Source of the DNA: Candidatus Symbiopectobacterium sp. NZEC151
Lineage (GTDB): Bacteria; Pseudomonadota; Gammaproteobacteria; Enterobacterales; Enterobacteriaceae
Reading direction: 5' to 3'
DNA length: 64,000 nucleotides
NCBI RefSeq assembly: GCF_025962655.1
Contig: NZ_JAGFPE010000001.1
Span: 1,488,001-1,552,000, forward strand
The position numbers were made by a program, and so were the translations under genes. Positions 8,813 to 19,655 of the stretch are shown piece after piece. The notes beneath the pieces are model-generated. The model did not search any database, was not told the DNA's origin, and worked only from the letters and a program-made list of their open reading frames with translations. Each line of letters starts with the position of its first letter. The stretch's first letter is position 1.

Positions 8813-9610
8813 CTAGACGGCGGCGGTCAACCGCTGCGAATCGATGTGGAACAGGCGGGAGAAATTGTCTGTGGTAGCCGTCGCTAATTGTGCAAGATCA
8901 ACACCTTTTAGCACGGACAGGTACTCGGCGACATCGCGCACATAGGCAGGCTGGTTCTCTTTGCCACGAAACGGCACCGGCGCCAGCCAGGGCGAATCGG
9001 TTTCAACCAGCAGGCGATCCAGCGGAACAAACCGGGCAACGTCGCGAAGTTCGTCTGCATTGCGAAACGTCACAATGCCTGAAAACGAGATGTAGAACCC
9101 CATATCCAGCAGCGTGCGCGCGGTCGCGATATCTTCCGTGAAGCAGTGCAACACGCCACCACAGCGCTCTACCCCCTCTTCTTTCAGGATATCAAGGGTA
9201 TCCTGACGTGCCGAACGGGTGTGCACGATAACCGGTTTGTTTAACTCACAGCCGACACGAATGTGTTCGCGAAAGGAATCACGCTGTTGCGCCTGCGTTT
9301 CCGGCTGATAATGGTAATCCAGGCCGGTTTCCCCCATCGCCACCACGTGCGGATCGGCGGCCAGTTGGCGTAGCTCGGCATAATCATACGGCGCGTCCTG
9401 ATTAAGAGGATGCACGCCGCACGAATAAGCCACCCCCGGCCGATCGCCGATCAGTTCACGCATGGTGCGAAAACCGGGCAGTGTGGTTGCCACCGCCAGC
9501 ACAAAGCCGACGTCACGCGCCCGCGCTTTGGTCAACACATCAGACACATCTTTATGCAGAGATTGATAATCCAGACCATCAAGGTGGCAGTGCGAATCCA
9601 CTAATAACAT
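8813..9610 (-). CDS. ycfH: TatD-family metal-dependent hydrolase YcfH
   Basis: A 265-residue TIM-barrel hydrolase, the same length as E. coli YcfH. Metal ligands are visible in order: HCHLD near residue 7, GETGLDY near 93, HTRSA near 129, HCFT near 154 and TDSPWL near 204. TatD proteins are Mg-dependent deoxyribonucleases/phosphoesterases; the substrate of YcfH is not established. It is the last gene of the tmk-holB-ycfH group, 20 bases after holB. Confidence 0.94.
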   Translation of the reverse strand: MLLVDSHCHLDGLDYQSLHKDVSDVLTKARARDVGFVLAVATTLPGFRTMRELIGDRPGVAYSCGVHPLNQDAPYDYAELRQLAADPHVVAMGETGLDYHYQPETQAQQRDSFREHIRVGCELNKPVIVHTRSARQDTLDILKEEGVERCGGVLHCFTEDIATARTLLDMGFYISFSGIVTFRNADELRDVARFVPLDRLLVETDSPWLAPVPFRGKENQPAYVRDVAEYLSVLKGVDLAQLATATTDNFSRLFHIDSQRLTAAV

Positions 9611-9629
9611 GCTATTTACTCAACGCTTA

Positions 9630-10643
9630 TCAAACAGAGAAAGGAGGGAGGGAATTCAGGCTTGCCGTTTGGAACCGTTGTTCCCATTCCAGCAGCACAT
9701 CGGCCAGCAGAAGTTCACGGTTCACGCCTGTCACCGTCAACAGTTGATGGCGGCAGCGCAGCCAACGCGCCAGCACCGCATCGATTTCCGCAGCGGGTAA
9801 TTGGTTGGCTAACAGCGCTATCAGCGCATCCTGATCGAGGTTGACGCGCGCGCTCGCAGCTCCACGCTGTATTTTTAACGCATCAAGCAGCAGCGAGGAG
9901 AGCCAGTGAAGACGCTCCGGTGCGTCCTCGTGGTTCAGTTGCGGCAACAACGAATAAAACGCACACGTTGGCACCGCGTTTGCCAGCGCCTGACATAAGG
10001 CGGTGCGCTGACGCGCGGTGTCGTCTTGCAGCAGGTGCTCAGCCGCCAGCGGCGCACCGGCCTGCAACCGCAGCGCGGTTTGCAGCGCCTGCGCAGGCGC
10101 AGGGTGTCGTTTATTCAGCCAGACAACGCTCTGCGCTTCGTCGGGTGTTGGCAGATACAGGTGCAGGCAGCGGCTGCGCAGCGTCGCCAACAAACGCGCT
10201 GGCTCATGGCAACCCAGCAGAAAATAGGTCGATTCTGGCGGCTCTTCCAGGGTTTTTAACAGCGCGTTGGCCGCCGCTTCCGTCAACTGTTCGCTGTTTT
10301 CAATCCATACCAGCTTGGCTCCGCCCTGCCGTGAACGCTGATAGAGGTTTTCCAATACGCTGCGTATCGCATCAACCCCTAACGTCTGCTTGCCCTTTTC
10401 CGGGCTGAGGGCATACCAGTCAGGGTGCGTGCCCGCCATCATCAATTTACAGGAATGGCACTCGCCGCAGCTTTTCATGCCCTCGGGCTTCTGGCACAGC
10501 ACGCGTCTGGATAACGCATACACCAGAGATTCGCGACCCATACCGGGCAGCGCGTGCAACAATACCGCATGGTGCGCCCGCCCCTCCTGATATCCCTCAA
10601 TCAGTTGCCGATAGGGTCCATTCAACCAGGGATACCATTCCAT
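9630..10643 (-). CDS. holB: DNA polymerase III delta' subunit
   Basis: A 337-residue clamp-loader subunit (E. coli has 334). The N-terminal MEWYPWLNG and HHAVLLHALPGMG match delta'; its P-loop region is degenerate as usual. A zinc module CGECHSC near residue 59, LVWIENSEQLTEAAANALLKTLEEPP as Walker-B-like and sensor region, and LLATLRSRC are conserved. Delta' acts as a stator in the DnaX complex that loads the beta clamp. The start is the ATG at 10643, two bases after the tmk stop; upstream in-frame codons lie inside tmk. Confidence 0.95.
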   Translation of the reverse strand: MEWYPWLNGPYRQLIEGYQEGRAHHAVLLHALPGMGRESLVYALSRRVLCQKPEGMKSCGECHSCKLMMAGTHPDWYALSPEKGKQTLGVDAIRSVLENLYQRSRQGGAKLVWIENSEQLTEAAANALLKTLEEPPESTYFLLGCHEPARLLATLRSRCLHLYLPTPDEAQSVVWLNKRHPAPAQALQTALRLQAGAPLAAEHLLQDDTARQRTALCQALANAVPTCAFYSLLPQLNHEDAPERLHWLSSLLLDALKIQRGAASARVNLDQDALIALLANQLPAAEIDAVLARWLRCRHQLLTVTGVNRELLLADVLLEWEQRFQTASLNSLPPFSV

Positions 10644-10645
10644 GC

Positions 10646-11314
10646 TTAGCGCTCCTGTACCGACAGCGGCGCAGCTTCTGGTGCCGGCTGCTGACCAAGC
10701 CACTGCACCAGCGCGGCTTCAATATCAGCACTCACCTTGTCCAACGACTGCGAGGCATCAACGGTAACGATGGTGGCATCGGCGGCGGCAAGCGCCTGAT
10801 AGCGTGCGCGGGTGCGGGCAAAGAAATCCAGCGATTCCTGCTCAATGCGGTCGAGTGCACCGCGCTGACGCGCGCGCGCCAATCCCTGCTCCGGCGGAAT
10901 ATCCAAATACAAGGTCAGATCGGGGCGAAAGGTGCCCAGCACGGTATCGCGCAGTGACTGCATCAATTGTTGATCCATACCGCGCCCGCCGCCCTGATAA
11001 GCCTGCGAGGAGAGATCGTGGCGATCGCCAATCACCCAACTGCCACGCGCCAAGGCGGGTTTGATGACATTTTCCACCAGTTGCACGCGCGCGGCATAAA
11101 GCATCAATAATTCCGCTTTATCCGTGATTCTTTCGTCGTCAGCGCCCTGTTTTATCAGGTCACGCAGCCGCTCGGCCAGCGGCGTACCGCCCGGTTCGCG
11201 GGTAAAAACCACATCCTGCACCCCGTGCGCCCGTAAAGTGGTTAATACGGTGTTCTGCGCACTGGTTTTGCCTGCGCCTTCCAATCCTTCAATCACGATA
11301 AATTTACTGTTCAT
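10646..11314 (-). CDS. tmk: Thymidylate kinase
   Basis: A 222-residue kinase that phosphorylates dTMP to dTDP. It shows the P-loop GLEGAGKTS at residue 8, the DR(E/H)-type [15 protein letters not shown], and the lid segment [15 protein letters not shown]. It overlaps the mltG stop by 11 bases and is followed directly by holB, so translation is probably coupled. Confidence 0.96.
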   Translation of the reverse strand: MNSKFIVIEGLEGAGKTSAQNTVLTTLRAHGVQDVVFTREPGGTPLAERLRDLIKQGADDERITDKAELLMLYAARVQLVENVIKPALARGSWVIGDRHDLSSQAYQGGGRGMDQQLMQSLRDTVLGTFRPDLTLYLDIPPEQGLARARQRGALDRIEQESLDFFARTRARYQALAAADATIVTVDASQSLDKVSADIEAALVQWLGQQPAPEAAPLSVQER

Positions 11315-12332
11315 CCCGGTCCTTCAGCGTTGAGCGGTAAGCGCGCACTGCACGGTTATGATCGGCAAGGTTGGTGGTGAAACGGTGCCCACCCTTACCG
11401 TCCGCCACAAAATAAAGATAATCTGTTTTTGCCGGATGCGCGGCGGCTTCAAGTGCAGCTCGACTCGGCATGGCGATCGGCGTCGGCGGCAACCCGGCAA
11501 TCACATAGGTATTATACGGCGTCGCGGTGTCCAGCGCGCTACGCGTTATCACGCCACGATAATCCTCACCCATGCCATAAATCACGGTAGGATCGGTTTG
11601 CAGACGCATGCCAGCACGTAGACGATTCACAAACACCGAGGCGACCTGAGGGCGCTCCTCTTTGACTGCCGTCTCTTTTTCAACGATGGAGGCCATGGTC
11701 AGCAGTTCTTCCGGCGACGCATAGGGCAAGCCCGCTTCGCGGTTTTTCCACACCCCGTCCACCACACTACGCATACGATGATGTGCACGCAGCAGCAGAT
11801 CGCTGTCGCGCGTCCCAGCGGTGTAAAGATAGGTATCGGGATAGAGCCAGCCTTCCGGGTTCTCTGCCTCTTTAATGTCCAACAGCGCGGCGATCGCTTG
11901 CGGCGTTTGATCCTGCACGCTGTGCGTCAGGTAAGGTGCGGTTTTCAACGTTTCCAGCCAGTCGCGCAGTCGCGATCCTTCGACAAAACGAATAGAGAAC
12001 TGCGCCTCTTTGCCGCTCGCCAGCAGCGCCAGCATCTCCCGTACCGTCATGCCCGGCATAAAGCGGTAGGTCCCGGCTTTAAACTTGGCTAATTCGGGCT
12101 CTGCGCGCAGCAACCACTGAAACAGCACGGTTGAAGGGATCACCTGCTGTTCTGTCAGCGTCGTTTCCAGCCCTTCTCTACCAGTTCCGGCCGGAAGGGT
12201 GAAAATGGTCTCATGTTCAATCAGCAGCGATGAGCGGGCAAACTGTTGCAGGTTATGCCATGCAGCGCCGAGTGCCGAGGCGAGTACTATCACCAACAGC
12301 AGGAAAAATAGCGTTTTCTTTCTTTTCATCAT
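11304..12332 (-). CDS. mltG: Endolytic murein transglycosylase
   Basis: A 342-residue inner-membrane enzyme (YceG) that cuts nascent glycan strands and so terminates their elongation. One N-terminal transmembrane helix (about residues 7-25) precedes a periplasmic domain with a LysM-like part ([18 protein letters not shown]) and the catalytic YceG core with ASIVEKETA, whose glutamate is the expected catalytic residue, then [10 protein letters not shown] and [22 protein letters not shown]. The start could be either of two adjacent ATG codons. It lies in the conserved pabC-mltG-tmk-holB order. Confidence 0.95.
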   Translation of the reverse strand: MMKRKKTLFFLLLVIVLASALGAAWHNLQQFARSSLLIEHETIFTLPAGTGREGLETTLTEQQVIPSTVLFQWLLRAEPELAKFKAGTYRFMPGMTVREMLALLASGKEAQFSIRFVEGSRLRDWLETLKTAPYLTHSVQDQTPQAIAALLDIKEAENPEGWLYPDTYLYTAGTRDSDLLLRAHHRMRSVVDGVWKNREAGLPYASPEELLTMASIVEKETAVKEERPQVASVFVNRLRAGMRLQTDPTVIYGMGEDYRGVITRSALDTATPYNTYVIAGLPPTPIAMPSRAALEAAAHPAKTDYLYFVADGKGGHRFTTNLADHNRAVRAYRSTLKDRDEQ

Positions 12333-12343
12333 TCAACCATCGA

Positions 12344-13144
12344 CTAACCGTTAGGGCTCAGTAGTTGGTACAACGCTCTGGAGCGATAACACCAGGTATC
12401 AATTTGATTGACCGGAAGCACCGGCATCAACGCATTACACACCAACACTTCATCAGCATCGGCGAGCGTCGTCACGGGTTCGCGCACCACCTGTAGTTGA
12501 TAATCGGGGTAGTGGGCCAAGCGGGTCATCACCTGCTGGCGCGCTACGCCACTCACGCCCGCCGCTGACAGATCCGGCGTAAAAACCTGACGGCCCTTGC
12601 GCCAAAACAAATTAGCCGCACAGCATTCCACCAGGTAGCCCTCAGTGTCAAGCACCACCACGTCATCGACAGCTTGTGCTTCCATCTCCTGGCGTATCAG
12701 GATCTGCTCCAGCCGGTTCAAGTGTTTAATGCCCGCCAATCGTGGGTTGCGCCCTAATGTGACCGGACTGATGCCAAGGGTGATGCCCTGCTTGCGCCAT
12801 TCGATGTAATGCGCTGGATAACCCGTCTGCATCACAATGCGCGTCGGTTCGCCACAAGACAGTGTGCTGTAACCTCGACCGCCACTGCCGCGCGTTAGGA
12901 TGGTTTTCACTACGCCTTGCTCAACCCCCTGCGCCGCCCGCTCCATTTCGGCTTGCAGTGTATCCCATGCCGCAAACGGAATAAGCAAACGCTCAGCGTC
13001 CTGACGTAACCGCGCCATATGCAATGCTAACCACACGACCTTGCCTTCCAGCACGCGCGCGGTGGTGAAGCATCCATCACCGTACTGGAGGCCACGATCG
13101 GCAACGGTTATCTGCTCTTGCACCTGACCATTTATCCAAAACAT
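12344..13144 (-). CDS. pabC: Aminodeoxychorismate lyase
   Basis: A 266-residue PLP enzyme of fold type IV that releases pyruvate from 4-amino-4-deoxychorismate to give p-aminobenzoate for folate. The PLP lysine lies in GIKHLNRLEQ near residue 139, and GLQYGDGCFTT near residue 19 and EVLVCNALM near residue 242 are family signatures. It lies 11 bases upstream of mltG. The 196-base spacer after fabF holds the fabF terminator, so pabC probably has its own promoter as well. Confidence 0.94.
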   Translation of the reverse strand: MFWINGQVQEQITVADRGLQYGDGCFTTARVLEGKVVWLALHMARLRQDAERLLIPFAAWDTLQAEMERAAQGVEQGVVKTILTRGSGGRGYSTLSCGEPTRIVMQTGYPAHYIEWRKQGITLGISPVTLGRNPRLAGIKHLNRLEQILIRQEMEAQAVDDVVVLDTEGYLVECCAANLFWRKGRQVFTPDLSAAGVSGVARQQVMTRLAHYPDYQLQVVREPVTTLADADEVLVCNALMPVLPVNQIDTWCYRSRALYQLLSPNG

Positions 13145-13291
13145 ACGCAGTCCTCACCCAACACGTTCATTTACACTGACGCCAACAACACCAATAGCCG
13201 CGGCAGTAGCGTGACGTTCAGAGTGCCAGTAACCCAGGGCGGCAACAAGTGGCGTGTTCTGAATTCTGCCCTACCACAATGATGGGTGACA

Positions 13292-13317
13292 GGCAAAAAA
13301 AAACCCGGTTGCCCGGG
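13292..13317 (-). terminator. Rho-independent terminator of fabF
   Basis: Minus-strand CCCGG-GCAA-CCGGG is followed by nine T residues, about 25 bases after the fabF stop. Confidence 0.9.
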
Positions 13318-13340
13318 CTTTTAGCGGTATCGCAACGCTG

Positions 13341-14582
13341 TTACACGCGGCGGAATACCAGTGAACCGTTGGTGCCGCCAAAACCGAAGGAGTTACACAG
13401 TGTGTATTCCATATCGGAAACCTGACGTGCTTCATGCGGTACAAAATCCAGGTCGCAACCTTCGTCCGGATTATCCAGATTGATGGTCGGCGGAACAACC
13501 TGATCGCGCAGCGCCAGCGCCGTGAAGATAGATTCCACAGCGCCCGCAGCCCCTAACAGGTGGCCGGTCATGGATTTGGTTGAGCTCACCATTACGCGGC
13601 TCGCTTGTTCACCAAACACGGATTTCACCGCGTGCGTTTCCGCCAGGTCACCCGCAGGCGTTGATGTGCCGTGCGCGTTGATGTACCCAATCTGAGCCGG
13701 GGTGATGCCCGCATCGCGCAGAGCGTTTTGCATCGCCAGCGCCGCGCCCGCACCGTTTTCCGGCGGTGACGTCATGTGATAGGCATCGCTGCTCATGCCG
13801 AAGCCAACGATTTCGGCGTAAATTTTCGCGCCGCGTTTCTTCGCATGTTCATACTCTTCCAGCACCATGATCCCGGCACCGTCACCCAGCACGAAACCAT
13901 CGCGATCTTTATCCCACGGACGGCTTGCCGCCTGAGGATTGTCGTTACGCGTGGAAAGTGCACGGGCTGCGCCAAATCCACCAACGCCCAGAGGCGTACT
14001 GGCTTTTTCCGCGCCGCCAGCCAGCATGATATCTGCATCGTTGTAAGCAATGATGCGCGCCGCATGGCCGATATTATGCACGCCAGAAGTACAGGCAGTG
14101 GCAATGGAAATACTCGGACCACGCAGTCCGAACATGATGCTCAGATGCCCAGCCACCATGTTAACAATGGTGGAAGGGACAAAGAACGGGCTGATTTTAC
14201 GCGGACCGCCGTTCACCAGTGAACTGTGGTTCTCTTCAATGAGCCCCAGGCCACCAATGCCGGAACCGATCGCCGCACCGAAGCGCGTCGCGTTTTCTTC
14301 CGTCACTTCAATACCGGAATCGCGCATGGCGTTAATGCCCGCGGCGACACCGTATTGGATAAAGGCATCCATCTTGCGCGCTTCTTTGCGCGAGATGAAA
14401 TCCTCGCTATTGAAATCCTTTACTAAGCCAGCAAACCGAGTTGCATAGGCAGTAGTATCGAAATGGTCGATCGGGCTGATGCCACTCTGACCGGCAAGAA
14501 GAGCAGTCCAGGTGGACTCAACTGTATTGCCGACAGGAGTTAACATGCCCAGTCCGGTCACAACTACACGACGCTTAGACAC
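13341..14582 (-). CDS. fabF: 3-oxoacyl-[ACP] synthase II
   Basis: A 413-residue condensing enzyme that elongates acyl-ACP with malonyl-ACP and governs temperature control of cis-vaccenate. The Cys-His-His triad is visible: nucleophile in [12 protein letters not shown] near residue 164, [11 protein letters not shown] near 304 and [12 protein letters not shown] near 340. It follows acpP by 82 bases. The strong terminator after it separates the fab cluster from pabC. Confidence 0.97.
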   Translation of the reverse strand: MSKRRVVVTGLGMLTPVGNTVESTWTALLAGQSGISPIDHFDTTAYATRFAGLVKDFNSEDFISRKEARKMDAFIQYGVAAGINAMRDSGIEVTEENATRFGAAIGSGIGGLGLIEENHSSLVNGGPRKISPFFVPSTIVNMVAGHLSIMFGLRGPSISIATACTSGVHNIGHAARIIAYNDADIMLAGGAEKASTPLGVGGFGAARALSTRNDNPQAASRPWDKDRDGFVLGDGAGIMVLEEYEHAKKRGAKIYAEIVGFGMSSDAYHMTSPPENGAGAALAMQNALRDAGITPAQIGYINAHGTSTPAGDLAETHAVKSVFGEQASRVMVSSTKSMTGHLLGAAGAVESIFTALALRDQVVPPTINLDNPDEGCDLDFVPHEARQVSDMEYTLCNSFGFGGTNGSLVFRRV

Positions 14583-14664
14583 GCTTGTCCTCCAGGGAGG
14601 GAAAATATGACACTGCGGGACAAAGAAAACTTAGGCGGTCGAATGACCGCCTAGATATGTTCGC

Positions 14665-14901
14665 TTACTGCTGGTTAGCCTGAATAAAATCAATGGCTGC
14701 CTGAACAGTTGTGATTTTTTCTGCTTCTTCGTCTGGAATTTCAGTATCAAATTCTTCTTCCAGCGCCATTACCAGTTCAACGGTGTCAAGAGAATCAGCG
14801 CCGAGGTCATCAACGAAGGAAGCGTTGTTAACCACTTCTTCCGGTTTAACACCAAGCTGTTCAACGATGATTTTCTTAACGCGTTCTTCGATAGTGCTCA
14901 T
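14665..14901 (-). CDS. acpP: Acyl carrier protein
   Basis: A 78-residue acidic carrier; Ser 37 in [11 protein letters not shown] is the site of 4'-phosphopantetheine attachment. It carries growing chains for FabB/F/G/A/H and donors for lipid A and phospholipids. It is very acidic and conserved. A strong candidate promoter lies 48 bases upstream of the ATG, in addition to read-through from fabG. Confidence 0.98.
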   Translation of the reverse strand: MSTIEERVKKIIVEQLGVKPEEVVNNASFVDDLGADSLDTVELVMALEEEFDTEIPDEEAEKITTVQAAIDFIQANQQ

Positions 14902-14948
14902 ACTCTTAAATTTCCTATCAAAACTCGCTTTCGCGATGGTTTTCGTAG

Positions 14949-14977
14949 TGTATAAAATGTTGAAAAAGATGCAACAA
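14949..14977 (-). promoter_or_regulatory. Candidate acpP promoter
   Basis: Minus-strand -35 TTGTTG (14977-14972) and -10 TATACA (14954-14949) are 17 bases apart, upstream of acpP, the most highly expressed gene of the cluster. Confidence 0.6.
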
Positions 14978-15011
14978 AATCCCGGCTGGTCTAACCACGA
15001 TTTTGTGCTAT

Positions 15012-15031
15012 TTTGCGGTTTTCACCGCAAA
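15012..15031 (-). terminator. Hairpin between fabG and acpP
   Basis: TTTGCGGT and ACCGCAAA form an 8-bp stem around a 4-base loop, 25 bases after the fabG stop and followed on the minus strand by few Ts. It may attenuate read-through into acpP or protect an mRNA end. Confidence 0.4.
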
Positions 15032-15055
15032 TAACGCAAATAAATTCCGAGCTAT

Positions 15056-15790
15056 TTAGATCATATACATGCCGCCGTTGACATGCAATGTCTCACCCGT
15101 AATATAACCAGCCTCATCGGAGGCCAAAAAAGCAACAGCACTGGCGATTTCTTTAGCGTCCCCAAGACGGTTCGCAGGAACCTGGCTCAAAATGCCTGCA
15201 CGTTGTTCTTCTGTCAATGCCTGCGTCATATCGGTTTCGATAAAACCTGGCGCAACCACATTGACAGTAATGCCGCGTGAGGCCACTTCGCGCGCCAGCG
15301 ACTTGCTAAAACCAATCAGGCCCGCTTTCGCTGCCGCATAGTTCGCCTGTCCGCCGTTCCCCATGGTCCCGACTACGGAACCGATGGTGACGATACGGCC
15401 AAAGCGCTTTTTCATCATGGCACGTAACACCGCTTTTGACAGACGGAATACCGATGTCAGGTTGGTGTCGATAATATCTTGCCACTCATCGTCTTTCATT
15501 CGCATCAACAGGTTATCACGCGTAATACCCGCGTTGTTGACCAAAATGTCGATTTCACCGAAATCCGCACGAATGGCTGTCAGTACTGCTTCAACGGACG
15601 CCTGATCGGCGACGTTGAGCCTATAACCTTTGCCATTGGCACCCAACCACTCGCTGATGGCTTGCGCGCCATTTTCGCTGGTGGCGGTTCCCACCACGGT
15701 GGCACCGCGAGCAACCAGCGTTTCTGCGATCGCACGGCCAATACCGCGGCTGGCACCCGTTACCAGGGCGATTTTTCCTTCAAAGCTCAT
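15056..15790 (-). CDS. fabG: 3-oxoacyl-[ACP] reductase
   Basis: A 244-residue short-chain dehydrogenase that reduces beta-ketoacyl-ACP with NADPH. It has TGASRGIGRA for the cofactor at residue 11, NNAG near 85, and the catalytic YAAAK (Tyr 151, Lys 155) with Ser 138 upstream. It is 14 bases after fabD in the fabHDG order. Confidence 0.97.
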   Translation of the reverse strand: MSFEGKIALVTGASRGIGRAIAETLVARGATVVGTATSENGAQAISEWLGANGKGYRLNVADQASVEAVLTAIRADFGEIDILVNNAGITRDNLLMRMKDDEWQDIIDTNLTSVFRLSKAVLRAMMKKRFGRIVTIGSVVGTMGNGGQANYAAAKAGLIGFSKSLAREVASRGITVNVVAPGFIETDMTQALTEEQRAGILSQVPANRLGDAKEIASAVAFLASDEAGYITGETLHVNGGMYMI

Positions 15791-15804
15791 GGTACTCTCC
15801 GTTC

Positions 15805-16734
15805 TTATTGTTCCAGGGCCGCAGACAGTGAAGCCGGATCGTTAATCGCCGCCGCACTCAGGGTATCAACGATACGCTTTGTCAGCCCGGTCAATACTTT
15901 GCCCGGTCCCGCTTCCAGCAAGGTGTCAACACCTTGGGCTGCAACGTAGGCGACACACTCGGTCCAGCGCACCGGGCTGTACAGCTGTTTTACCAGCGCT
16001 GCACGGATGGCATCGGGATCGGTTTCGCTACGCGCATCAACATTGTTTACCACTGGAATGGCTGGCGTAGTAACTGTAATCGTTTTTAACGCCTCTGCCA
16101 GTTTTTCTGCCGCAGGTTTCATCAACGCGCAGTGGGAAGGCACACTCACCGGCAGCGGCAACGCACGTTTGGCCCCGGCGGCTTTACAAGCAGCACCGGC
16201 ACGCTCAACGGCTTCTTTGTTACCCGCGATAACCACCTGCCCCGGCGAGTTGAAATTCACCGGAGAAACCACTTGCCCCTCGGCAGAGGCTTCACAGGCC
16301 GCCGCAATGGCATCGTTATCCAGACCGATGATGGCGTACATGGCGCCCGTCCCTTCCGGCACGGCTTCCTGCATCAGTTTGCCGCGCAGTTCAACCAGAC
16401 GCACCGCTTCCTGAAAATCCAGCGCACCGGCACACACCAGCGCCGAATATTCGCCCAGACTGTGGCCTGCCATCAGCGCGGGCTGTTTGCCGCCCTGCTG
16501 CTGCCACACCCGCCAAATCGCCACCGACGCCGTCAGCAGCGCTGGTTGAGTTTGCCAGGTTTTATTCAGTTCTTCCGCCGGGCCTTGTGCAGTGAGCTGC
16601 CACAAGTCATAACCCAATACCTCAGAAGCCTGGGCAAAAGTTTCTTGTACTACCGGGTACTGTGCCGCCAGTTCAGCCAGCATGCCGACTGTCTGGGAAC
16701 CTTGCCCCGGAAATACCATTGCAAATTGCGTCAT
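15805..16734 (-). CDS. fabD: Malonyl-CoA:ACP transacylase
   Basis: A 309-residue enzyme that loads malonate onto ACP. It has the N-terminal FPGQGSQTVGM, nucleophile Ser 92 in GHSLGEYSAL and the catalytic histidine in VPSHCALM near residue 201. The length equals E. coli FabD. It sits between fabH (18 bases) and fabG. Confidence 0.97.
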   Translation of the reverse strand: MTQFAMVFPGQGSQTVGMLAELAAQYPVVQETFAQASEVLGYDLWQLTAQGPAEELNKTWQTQPALLTASVAIWRVWQQQGGKQPALMAGHSLGEYSALVCAGALDFQEAVRLVELRGKLMQEAVPEGTGAMYAIIGLDNDAIAAACEASAEGQVVSPVNFNSPGQVVIAGNKEAVERAGAACKAAGAKRALPLPVSVPSHCALMKPAAEKLAEALKTITVTTPAIPVVNNVDARSETDPDAIRAALVKQLYSPVRWTECVAYVAAQGVDTLLEAGPGKVLTGLTKRIVDTLSAAAINDPASLSAALEQ

Positions 16735-16752
16735 TTTAAACGTCCCGTTTGA

Positions 16753-17706
16753 TCAAAAACGAACCAGCGCAGAACCCCAGGTGAACCCGCCGCCAAAGGC
16801 TTCCAGCAGGATCAACTGACCGGGTTTTATCCGCCCATCGCGCACCGCTTCATCTAGCGCGCAGGGTACGGAAGCGGCCGACGTATTGCCGTGGCGATCG
16901 AGTGTCACCACAACCTTGTCCATGCCCATGCCCAATTTCTTCGCCGTGGCACTGATGATACGCAGGTTAGCCTGATGCGGCACCAACCAGTCCAGTTCGC
17001 TCTTGTCGAGCTGTGCGGCATGCAGCGTTTCTTCAACGATGTGCGCCAGTTCCGTCACGGCCACTTTGAACACTTCGTTACCGGCCATGGTCAGGTAGGC
17101 AGGTTGATCCTGATGCGCACGATCCTGATGAGGCAGCGTCAACAGATGGCCATAGCGACCATCTGCGTGCAGATGGGTTGACAGGATGCCGGGCTGTTCC
17201 GATTGCCCTAACACCACCGCGCCCGCACCGTCACCAAACAGAATGATGGTACCGCGATCGGCAGGATCCAGGGTGCGCGCCAGTGTGTCTGAGCCAATCA
17301 CCAGCGCGTAATCTACCGCACCGTTTTTAATATATTGATCGGCAATGCTGAGCGCATAGGTAAACCCTGCGCAAGCCGCAGCGACGTCAAAGGCGATGGT
17401 GTCGCGGATCTCCAGCATCTGTTGAACCTGACACGCGGCGCTTGGAAACGCGTGCGTAGAGGACGTGGTTGCGACAATCAGCAAGCCAATCTTGTCCTTG
17501 TCAACGCCCGCCATCTCCAGCGCGTTCAGCGCGGCCTGATGTCCCATGGTCGCCACGTTTTCATCCGGCCCGGCAATGCGGCGCTCACGGATACCGGTGC
17601 GCGTCACAATCCACTCATCGGAAGTGTCGACCAATTGTTCTAAATCAGCGTTCGTCCTGATTTGTTCAGGCAAAAAACTGCCCGTTCCGATTATTTTAGT
17701 ATACAT
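16753..17706 (-). CDS. fabH: 3-oxoacyl-[ACP] synthase III
   Basis: A 317-residue initiating condensing enzyme that joins acetyl-CoA to malonyl-ACP. Catalytic Cys 112 is in [12 protein letters not shown], His in VPHQANLRI near residue 244 and Asn in [11 protein letters not shown] near 274. It lies six bases after plsX, the usual plsX-fabH-fabD-fabG-acpP-fabF order. Confidence 0.97.
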   Translation of the reverse strand: MYTKIIGTGSFLPEQIRTNADLEQLVDTSDEWIVTRTGIRERRIAGPDENVATMGHQAALNALEMAGVDKDKIGLLIVATTSSTHAFPSAACQVQQMLEIRDTIAFDVAAACAGFTYALSIADQYIKNGAVDYALVIGSDTLARTLDPADRGTIILFGDGAGAVVLGQSEQPGILSTHLHADGRYGHLLTLPHQDRAHQDQPAYLTMAGNEVFKVAVTELAHIVEETLHAAQLDKSELDWLVPHQANLRIISATAKKLGMGMDKVVVTLDRHGNTSAASVPCALDEAVRDGRIKPGQLILLEAFGGGFTWGSALVRF

Positions 17707-17712
17707 GTACGC

Positions 17713-18759
17713 TCAGTCACTCTTGGGTAATACAGTTTTCAGGCGCGCCGCAATTCGGTCAGGAAGTTGCCGCTGCACCGCCTGCATTGCCTGTTCGATA
17801 GCGACGGCAAACGCCCGTTGGTTTGCCGCGCCATGGCTTTTTATCACGGTGCCCCGCAGCCCTAACAGACATGCGCCATTATATTGATCAGGATTGAGAT
17901 GTCCGAACCGTTTCGCCAAACGTTTTTGGATAAAACGGCCGATCAACGTGAGCCACCACGCTTGCTTTGCTTTATGCCCGACATCGGTCGACGACGATTT
18001 AAGCAGTGACAGGAACATCCTTACCACGCCTTCCATCGTTTTCAATGTGACATTACCCACAAAGCCGTCACAGACCATCACGTCGGTTTTGCCCGTCAAC
18101 AACTCATTGCCTTCAAGATAACCAATATAGTTAATCGAGGGCGTATTCTTTAGCTGCGCAGCCGCATCGCGAATCGCGGCCAAGCCTTTGGTCTCTTCTT
18201 CGCCGATGTTCAGCAGGGCGACGCGCGGATTGTTCAGCGCTAGCACTTCTTCGGCCATCACTGAACCCATCACGGCAAACTGTACCAATTGCGCGCTGTT
18301 ACACTCGACATTGGCACCCAAATCCAGCACCACCGTTTTGCCCTGCTGCTGATGCGGCAGCACCGTCACCAAGGCAGGACGATCGATACCTTCCAACGGT
18401 TTGAGCAGCAGTTTCGCCAGTCCCATCAAAGCACCGGTATTTCCTGCGCTCACGCACGCCTGTGCCCTACCCGTTTTAATCAGTTCCAGCGCAATGCGCA
18501 TCGACGTGCCACGACTGGCACGGATCGCCTGCGACGGGCGCGCATCACTCGCAATAACCGATTCAGCCGGCACAATTTCCAACCGGGAGAGTAAAGCAGA
18601 ATCGACTTTGGCGAGTAATGGATAAAGCGCAGCGGGATCGCCGACCAATAACAAGTGAAGACCCGGATTAGAAGCCAGTGCCTGCAATGCCGCAGGCACT
18701 GTAACGCAGGGACCGACGTCCCCGCCCATTGCATCTAACGCCAGTGTGAGGCGTGTCAA
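17713..18759 (-). CDS. plsX: Phosphate acyltransferase PlsX
   Basis: A 348-residue enzyme that converts acyl-ACP to acyl-phosphate, linking fatty acid synthesis to glycerophospholipid formation. The [12 protein letters not shown] start, [11 protein letters not shown] near residue 107 and [13 protein letters not shown] near 229 are diagnostic. It follows rpmF by 29 bases as in E. coli. Confidence 0.96.
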   Translation of the reverse strand: MTRLTLALDAMGGDVGPCVTVPAALQALASNPGLHLLLVGDPAALYPLLAKVDSALLSRLEIVPAESVIASDARPSQAIRASRGTSMRIALELIKTGRAQACVSAGNTGALMGLAKLLLKPLEGIDRPALVTVLPHQQQGKTVVLDLGANVECNSAQLVQFAVMGSVMAEEVLALNNPRVALLNIGEEETKGLAAIRDAAAQLKNTPSINYIGYLEGNELLTGKTDVMVCDGFVGNVTLKTMEGVVRMFLSLLKSSSTDVGHKAKQAWWLTLIGRFIQKRLAKRFGHLNPDQYNGACLLGLRGTVIKSHGAANQRAFAVAIEQAMQAVQRQLPDRIAARLKTVLPKSD

Positions 18760-18788
18760 GGTATTGCCTTGCTAATAATTCGTGAGAA

Positions 18789-18959
18789 TTATTTGGCAAT
18801 AACCTTGCGACCGCGGTAGTAACCATCCGCAGTGATGTGATGACGCAGATGAGTTTCGCCAGAAACTTTGTCTACGGAAACAGAAGAGGTGGTCAGCGCA
18901 TCGTGAGCACGACGCATACCACGTTTGGAACGGCTAGGTTTGTTCTGTTGTACGGCCAT
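18789..18959 (-). CDS. rpmF: 50S ribosomal protein L32
   Basis: A 56-residue basic ribosomal protein beginning [20 protein letters not shown] and ending [11 protein letters not shown]. The length and sequence match enterobacterial L32, which is of the zinc-independent type in this group. It lies 16 bases after yceD and shares its transcript with yceD and plsX. Confidence 0.97.
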   Translation of the reverse strand: MAVQQNKPSRSKRGMRRAHDALTTSSVSVDKVSGETHLRHHITADGYYRGRKVIAK

Positions 18960-18975
18960 GGACCTTACTCCTTAA

Positions 18976-19497
18976 TTACTTACGCTTTAAACTGGCTAAT
19001 ACGGCAAACGGGTTCGGTTTCTCCGCCTCTTCAGGCAGTTTACCGAACACCATGTCCGCTTCGGACACTTCACAGTGTTCAGAATCGTGTACCGGAGCGA
19101 TGGGCAATACGAGAATAATCTCATCTTCAACCATCGCCAGCAAATCGACCTCGCCAAACTCATCGACATCGATCGGCTCATACGCTTCCGGCAGAGCCTC
19201 TGCCTGCTCGTCATTGACGACAGGACTGAAACAAAATGTGGTGTGAATCTGATGTTCGAACGGCTTTTGGCAGCGCTGGCACATCAGCGTAACGTCCACT
19301 TGTGCACTGCCGTTAATCACCGCCAGGCGCTGATTATCGATATTAAACGATAAAGAGACCTGAACATCACTATCCACACTTGCCACAGACTCGGCAACGC
19401 GTGCAACTTGTTCAACCGTGTAGACACCAACATAGTCTAACCGTTTTTGAGCCGTGCGAACCGCATCCAGGGTCAGGGGTAATTTTACCTTTTGCAT
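18976..19497 (-). CDS. yceD: YceD (DUF177) protein, large ribosomal RNA accumulation protein
   Basis: A 173-residue DUF177 protein. CQRCQKPF near residue 73 provides a CxxC pair typical of the family. In plants and bacteria the family is linked to 23S rRNA accumulation, and fusion or adjacency to rpmF supports a ribosome assembly role; the mechanism is unknown. It heads the yceD-rpmF-plsX-fab transcript and is divergent from yceF. Confidence 0.93.
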   Translation of the reverse strand: MQKVKLPLTLDAVRTAQKRLDYVGVYTVEQVARVAESVASVDSDVQVSLSFNIDNQRLAVINGSAQVDVTLMCQRCQKPFEHQIHTTFCFSPVVNDEQAEALPEAYEPIDVDEFGEVDLLAMVEDEIILVLPIAPVHDSEHCEVSEADMVFGKLPEEAEKPNPFAVLASLKRK

Positions 19498-19655
19498 AGG
19501 GCGCGCATATTAACGTCGTAACGACATAGAGTCAAAGAAAAAGGCTGCGTTGTCTCACTATTTTATCAAGATTCGCATTCGCCCAGATTCGCTTTCTCAG
19601 CGGCGCACAGTGTAAAATGCCTTTTTTGATTACGCTACGGTTTATCGTAAAAATT